From positions 1,612,001 through 1,676,000 of the forward strand of contig NZ_CP151650.1 of NCBI RefSeq assembly GCF_038397775.1: DNA of 64,000 nucleotides, in the 5' to 3' direction. Positions within the stretch are counted from its first letter, which is position 1. Each line of letters opens with the position of its first letter. Below, one piece after another: positions 60,722-64,000 of this stretch. Made by a program: the position numbers and the translations under genes. The DNA is from Pseudomonas sp. RC10 (GTDB taxonomy: Bacteria; Pseudomonadota; Gammaproteobacteria; Pseudomonadales; Pseudomonadaceae). The notes under the pieces were generated by a model. It was not told the DNA's origin and made no database searches. It saw nothing but the letters and a program-made list of their open reading frames with translations.

Positions 60722-62710
60722 ATGAAGCACTACAACGAAGGGCCTGAACCAGGCCCGCTTGACTCTGATCAGAACGGTTACGTTCTTTCCTCATCTTTTC
60801 ATGATTCGTCTCCCCATGACGCCAGAGATGAGGCGTGCAGAATGTTCGACCTGTTGCCCGTCATGGCCTGGAGTAGCTTTGCCGACGGCACCTGCGAGTT
60901 TCTCAATAAAGCGCACTCGACCTACACTGGCTTGTCTCGCGAAGCGTCCCGGCGTTGGGGCTGGCAGACGGCGATCCATCCTCAGGACCTTGGGCACCGG
61001 ATGGAGAAATGGCGCGAATCCCTGGCGTCGGGGCGACCCAGTGAAGCCGAGGTGCGGATACGACGTCATGATGGGGTGTACCGATGGTTTTTATTGCGGG
61101 TCGAACCCTTCTTTGACGCATCCGGCGCCATCGTGCGCTGGTATGGAGCGGGCACCGACATCGAGGATCGCAAGCATGCGGAGGCCAACTGGTCGGCCAG
61201 CGAAGAGAAGCTCAGCCTCATATTCAACACCGTACCGATGCTGGTGTGGTCATGCCTGCCAGACGGTTCGGCTGACTTCTTCAACGATCAGTGGTGCGAC
61301 TACACGGGCACATCGATAGCCGACAGCGAGGGCTGGGGATGGACCGTCGCGCTGCATCCCGACGACTTCCGACACGCCATGGAGGGCTGGTGTGCGGTGC
61401 TGTTGTCGGATGGCAACGGTCCTCCCGCGTTCGAACTTCGCCTTCGCCGGGCCGACGGCATGTACCGTTGGTTCTGGTTGCAAACCACGGCAGCGCTGGA
61501 CCACACCGGCGCCATCGAGCGCTGGTACGTAACCATGACGGATATCCACGATCGCAAAATGGCCGAAGACGGAGAGCGCCGCAGCCAGGCATTGCTGACG
61601 GAAGCCAAGCGCCTCGCGGGCCTGGGCATCTTTTCGTTCCGTGAAGGGGCAGACTCGATGGCCTGGTGCAACGCGTTGTACAACATGTTCGAGTTTCCCC
61701 TCGACACGCCGGTCACCCGCGAACTCATCGAGCAGCGGACACACCCAGACGATGCATCGTTGAGCTTCGGCCATGTCTTCGACGCCAGGAACGGTCGAAA
61801 CTTTGAAGAACGGGTGCGAATTCTGATGCCCGGCGGCGCGACTAAGTTCATCCAGTATTGCGCCTATGCGACGGTTACGCTGTCGGGAGAAACGGAATAC
61901 ATTGGGACGGTGCAGGATGTCACTGAGCAGCATCTGGCAGCGGAGGAATTGATCCTGGCCCGCAATGAGCTCGCCCAAGCGGCAAAAGCCAGCAGCCTCG
62001 GCGTGCTGACAGCCTCCATCGCACATGAAATCAATCAGCCGCTGTCCGGCATCGTGATGAACGCGAACACGTGCCTGAGGATGCTCAATACAGCGCCCAC
62101 CAATGTCGAGGGCGCTGTCGAAGCCGCCCAGCGCATCATTCGCGACGGCAATCGAGCGGCAGATGTGGTGTCGCGGTTACGCAAATTGTTCAGTCAAAAG
62201 GCGATCACCGCCAGCCCCTGGAGCCTGCCATGCGCGACCGGGGATATCATCGGCCTGCTGCAGGGCGATTTGCGCAAGTGCCGGATCAGCGTCGACGAAT
62301 CCTACCCGGCGGACCTCCCGCAAGTGCGCGGGGACAGGATTCAAGTTCAACAAGTCATTCAGAATCTCCTGCGCAACGCGATCGATGCGATCAAGGCCGC
62401 AAGCGATGGACCGCGTCGTATCAGGGTCGTGGGCGCTCATCGGGACGGCTTCGTCAGCCTGAGCGTTGGCGATTCCGGCGTCGGGTTCGCCAACGCCGAT
62501 CCGGAAGACGTGTTCAAGACGTTCTTCACGACCAAGAGGGACGGGATGGGCATTGGCCTTTCTATCAGTCGCTGGATCATCGAGGCCCACGGTGGAAAGT
62601 TGATTGCGCAAAAGGGCGATGGGCGTGGTGCGATCTTTACGTTTTCCATTCCCGGCGAACAGTCTCCGAATCCTGCTATCGCGCCATTATCCGGATCGCA
62701 TAAATCGTAA
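60722..62710 (+). CDS. Sensor histidine kinase with three PAS domains
   Basis: This 662-aa soluble kinase starts at ATG 60722 (GGGAG eight bases upstream; another ATG at 60701). PAS1 (about 45-155) and PAS2 (about 165-285) are alike (LPVMAWSSFADGTCEFLN / VPMLVWSCLPDGSADFFN; each ends WYG/VT-TDI-DRK). PAS3 spans about 298-405. HisKA has LGVLTASIAHEINQPLSG with H435. The ATPase domain has QNLLRNAIDAI, GDSGVGFANAD and FFTTKRDGMGIGLSISRWIIE. It likely phosphorylates the FixJ-like regulator 459 bases downstream. Confidence 0.92.
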   Translation: MKHYNEGPEPGPLDSDQNGYVLSSSFHDSSPHDARDEACRMFDLLPVMAWSSFADGTCEFLNKAHSTYTGLSREASRRWGWQTAIHPQDLGHRMEKWRESLASGRPSEAEVRIRRHDGVYRWFLLRVEPFFDASGAIVRWYGAGTDIEDRKHAEANWSASEEKLSLIFNTVPMLVWSCLPDGSADFFNDQWCDYTGTSIADSEGWGWTVALHPDDFRHAMEGWCAVLLSDGNGPPAFELRLRRADGMYRWFWLQTTAALDHTGAIERWYVTMTDIHDRKMAEDGERRSQALLTEAKRLAGLGIFSFREGADSMAWCNALYNMFEFPLDTPVTRELIEQRTHPDDASLSFGHVFDARNGRNFEERVRILMPGGATKFIQYCAYATVTLSGETEYIGTVQDVTEQHLAAEELILARNELAQAAKASSLGVLTASIAHEINQPLSGIVMNANTCLRMLNTAPTNVEGAVEAAQRIIRDGNRAADVVSRLRKLFSQKAITASPWSLPCATGDIIGLLQGDLRKCRISVDESYPADLPQVRGDRIQVQQVIQNLLRNAIDAIKAASDGPRRIRVVGAHRDGFVSLSVGDSGVGFANADPEDVFKTFFTTKRDGMGIGLSISRWIIEAHGGKLIAQKGDGRGAIFTFSIPGEQSPNPAIAPLSGSHKS

Positions 62711-63169
62711 AAACCCACACCATAGGTCAATAGACGCCCGAGGCCTTTGAAGTTAAGTTGGCGTTGCCTGCCAGTGCCCAGGCCAGAGCGGTCGCAACAT
62801 GTGTAACGGTCTTGCGCATTTTGATTTGTGTGGGAAGTAACCCGGTAAATATTAGGCGCTCGTCATGATCGTTGCTGGCGGTAAAACCGTGCGTGAGCCT
62901 GCTGTTCAAACAGGCTGTTTCGAGGCTTGAATTTACCCTTGACCGGGCTTTTCAGTAGCGTAGCGATATGAGACATGCACGTGACCTGATGCTCGGTAGT
63001 GCCTGCCATTCTCATACCGGGTGAATCAGCGAGACCTGCGTCATCAACAATGGGTTGCCGATGATGTGGTTGCCAGGTTGTACATACCCGTCAGCGATAC
63101 AGAGCTTTTCCAGGCTTATCTGGGGCTGTACGAGTGCCTGATGACGATCACCGCTGACTGGAGAATAAG
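62711..63169. other. Intergenic region between kinase and regulator
   Basis: No gene or clear palindrome is visible in these 459 bases, which separate a probable kinase-regulator pair. A regulator promoter must lie here, so the two are not strictly co-transcribed. Confidence 0.35.
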
Positions 63170-63853
63170 ATGAGTCTGTTGCATTCAGCCAATCAGGATG
63201 AGCCGAGGCCTCATCCCGACGTGCTGGCTGGAAAAGTATTTATTGTCGATGACGACGTGTCCGTTCGGGAAGCACTTGAATCATTGATTCGCCATACCGG
63301 TCTGCAAGTAAAAAGTTTTTCTTGTGCTCAACGGTTTCTCGATTATCCCCATCTCCTGGAGCCTTGCTGTCTGCTGCTCGATGTCTCGATGCCGGGTGTC
63401 ACGGGGCTGGAGCTGCAGCAATCAATCGCGGTCGATAAACCGGCGATGCCTATTATCTTCATTACGGGCAGGGAAGACGCTCGTACGATTGTTCAGGCCA
63501 TGAAAGCCGGGGCTGTCGAATTTCTGACAAAGCCACTAGATATCGAAAAGTTGCTCGATGCCATTCAATCGGCCATTGCCCGAAGTGAACTACTGGTGCG
63601 CCACGAAGTGCGCAAGGCGACGGTGAAAGCGCGTTACAGGGAGTTGACCCGACGAGAGCGTGAAGTGTTCGCGTTAGTCGTTGAAGGGCTATTGAATCGG
63701 GAAATTGGCAACGCACTGTCCATCAGTGAAATTACCGTCAAGGCACATCGCGGGCAAGTCATGCGCAAGATGGAAGCCAATACGCTGGCAGAACTCTTCC
63801 GGATTGCTAACGAGATAAGTCCGCGACAGCCATTCGACCAGCCCGGCTCCTGA
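63170..63853 (+). CDS. FixJ-like response regulator (receiver + LuxR HTH)
   Basis: This 227-aa protein has GGAGAATAAG before its ATG. The receiver (about 20-135) shows D27-D29, phospho-acceptor D71 (LLLDVSMPG), T in FITGRED and K in FLTKPL. The LuxR HTH (about 160-215) reads LTRREREVFALVVEGLLNREIGNALSISEITVKAHRG. It is the nearest partner of the kinase at 60722. It resembles the regulator at 24576 in layout. Confidence 0.92.
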   Translation: MSLLHSANQDEPRPHPDVLAGKVFIVDDDVSVREALESLIRHTGLQVKSFSCAQRFLDYPHLLEPCCLLLDVSMPGVTGLELQQSIAVDKPAMPIIFITGREDARTIVQAMKAGAVEFLTKPLDIEKLLDAIQSAIARSELLVRHEVRKATVKARYRELTRREREVFALVVEGLLNREIGNALSISEITVKAHRGQVMRKMEANTLAELFRIANEISPRQPFDQPGS

Positions 63854-64000
63854 TTCGAGGAAGTGAAACCTGTTCATGTTGCTGATGGGCAGGCTAGACC
63901 ATCCGCCGTGGTTGTGATCCGGATGATATCTAGGGATTGTCCTGAGAAGTATAGCGCCGGTTGGTACAGAGCTTTGGCTGTTAGGTGTGACCTAGCAGTC
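63854..64000. other. End of window, no gene
   Basis: After the regulator stop no gene begins within the last 147 bases. No terminator was recognised. Confidence 0.3.

Noticed and set aside
6754..64000. CRISPR array
   Set aside because: No evenly spaced direct repeats with spacers were found; the repetitive DNA in tolA is coding.

Overview
The window looks like a chromosome segment of a Pseudomonas (fluorescens/syringae/putida-like gammaproteobacterium). The first 6.7 kb is a conserved core block, ybgC-tolQRAB-pal-cpoB followed by queE-queC and a tRNA-Lys gene. The proteins are close to the Pseudomonas versions I know, for example the TolQ start reading [12 protein letters not shown] and the Pal/OprL lipoprotein. 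The species cannot be fixed from the sequence alone.

Directly 3' of tRNA-Lys lies a decayed integrative conjugative element of the PFGI-1/pKLC102 class, about 6.73-14.4 kb. It keeps an intact tyrosine integrase coupled to an intact MobH-type TraI relaxase (HD motif), a ParDE toxin-antitoxin pair with a palindromic operator, and remnants of the conjugation cluster. A TIGR03759-type protein runs out of frame into an internal piece of TraG, and that TraG piece also carries an in-frame stop. The centre of the element therefore appears to have been lost by deletion.

From 14.8 to 29 kb there is a metabolic and regulatory patchwork: a divergent Dps-like protein, an NmrA-type reductase, an ABM-fold protein, a Sec-exported and a Tat-exported alpha/beta hydrolase (the second chloroperoxidase-like), a PAS sensor kinase, a zinc alcohol dehydrogenase, another hydrolase, and a DJ-1/AraC (GlxA-type) regulator. 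A FixJ-like response regulator, an AraC-type protein and a stand-alone receiver follow, then a DUF417 membrane protein, an AhpD-like protein and a further hydrolase.

From 29 to 42.5 kb is an accessory zone. It holds a mini-gene for an AbrB/MazE-like protein bracketed by inverted copies of a dispersed repeat, two coupled tiny genes, an unrecognised 374-residue protein, a zinc-ribbon protein, a large KAP-family P-loop NTPase, a CoA-transferase remnant, stress and redox genes (a peroxiredoxin coupled to a frameshifted glutathione S-transferase), two SDR dehydrogenases with LysR regulators, about 1.2 kb of gene-free partly AT-rich DNA, and an orphan protein with two phage-integrase repeat units.

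From 42.5 to 64 kb are DNA alkylation repair genes (ogt, alkA), a complete RND efflux operon under a TetR regulator, a PEP-mutase/isocitrate-lyase-family enzyme, two MFS transporters, two more TetR regulators, an ArsR-nitroreductase pair with a perfect operator palindrome, an SDR divergent from a second GlxA-type regulator, a thioesterase, and a PAS-PAS-PAS sensor kinase with a FixJ-like regulator. The efflux promoter and the promoter of a second ABM gene 10.5 kb away are near-duplicates and carry the same long inverted-repeat operator. Each lies beside a TetR gene whose recognition region is almost identical, so the two loci probably form one regulon. All coordinates, motifs and alignments were read by eye; no database search was run.
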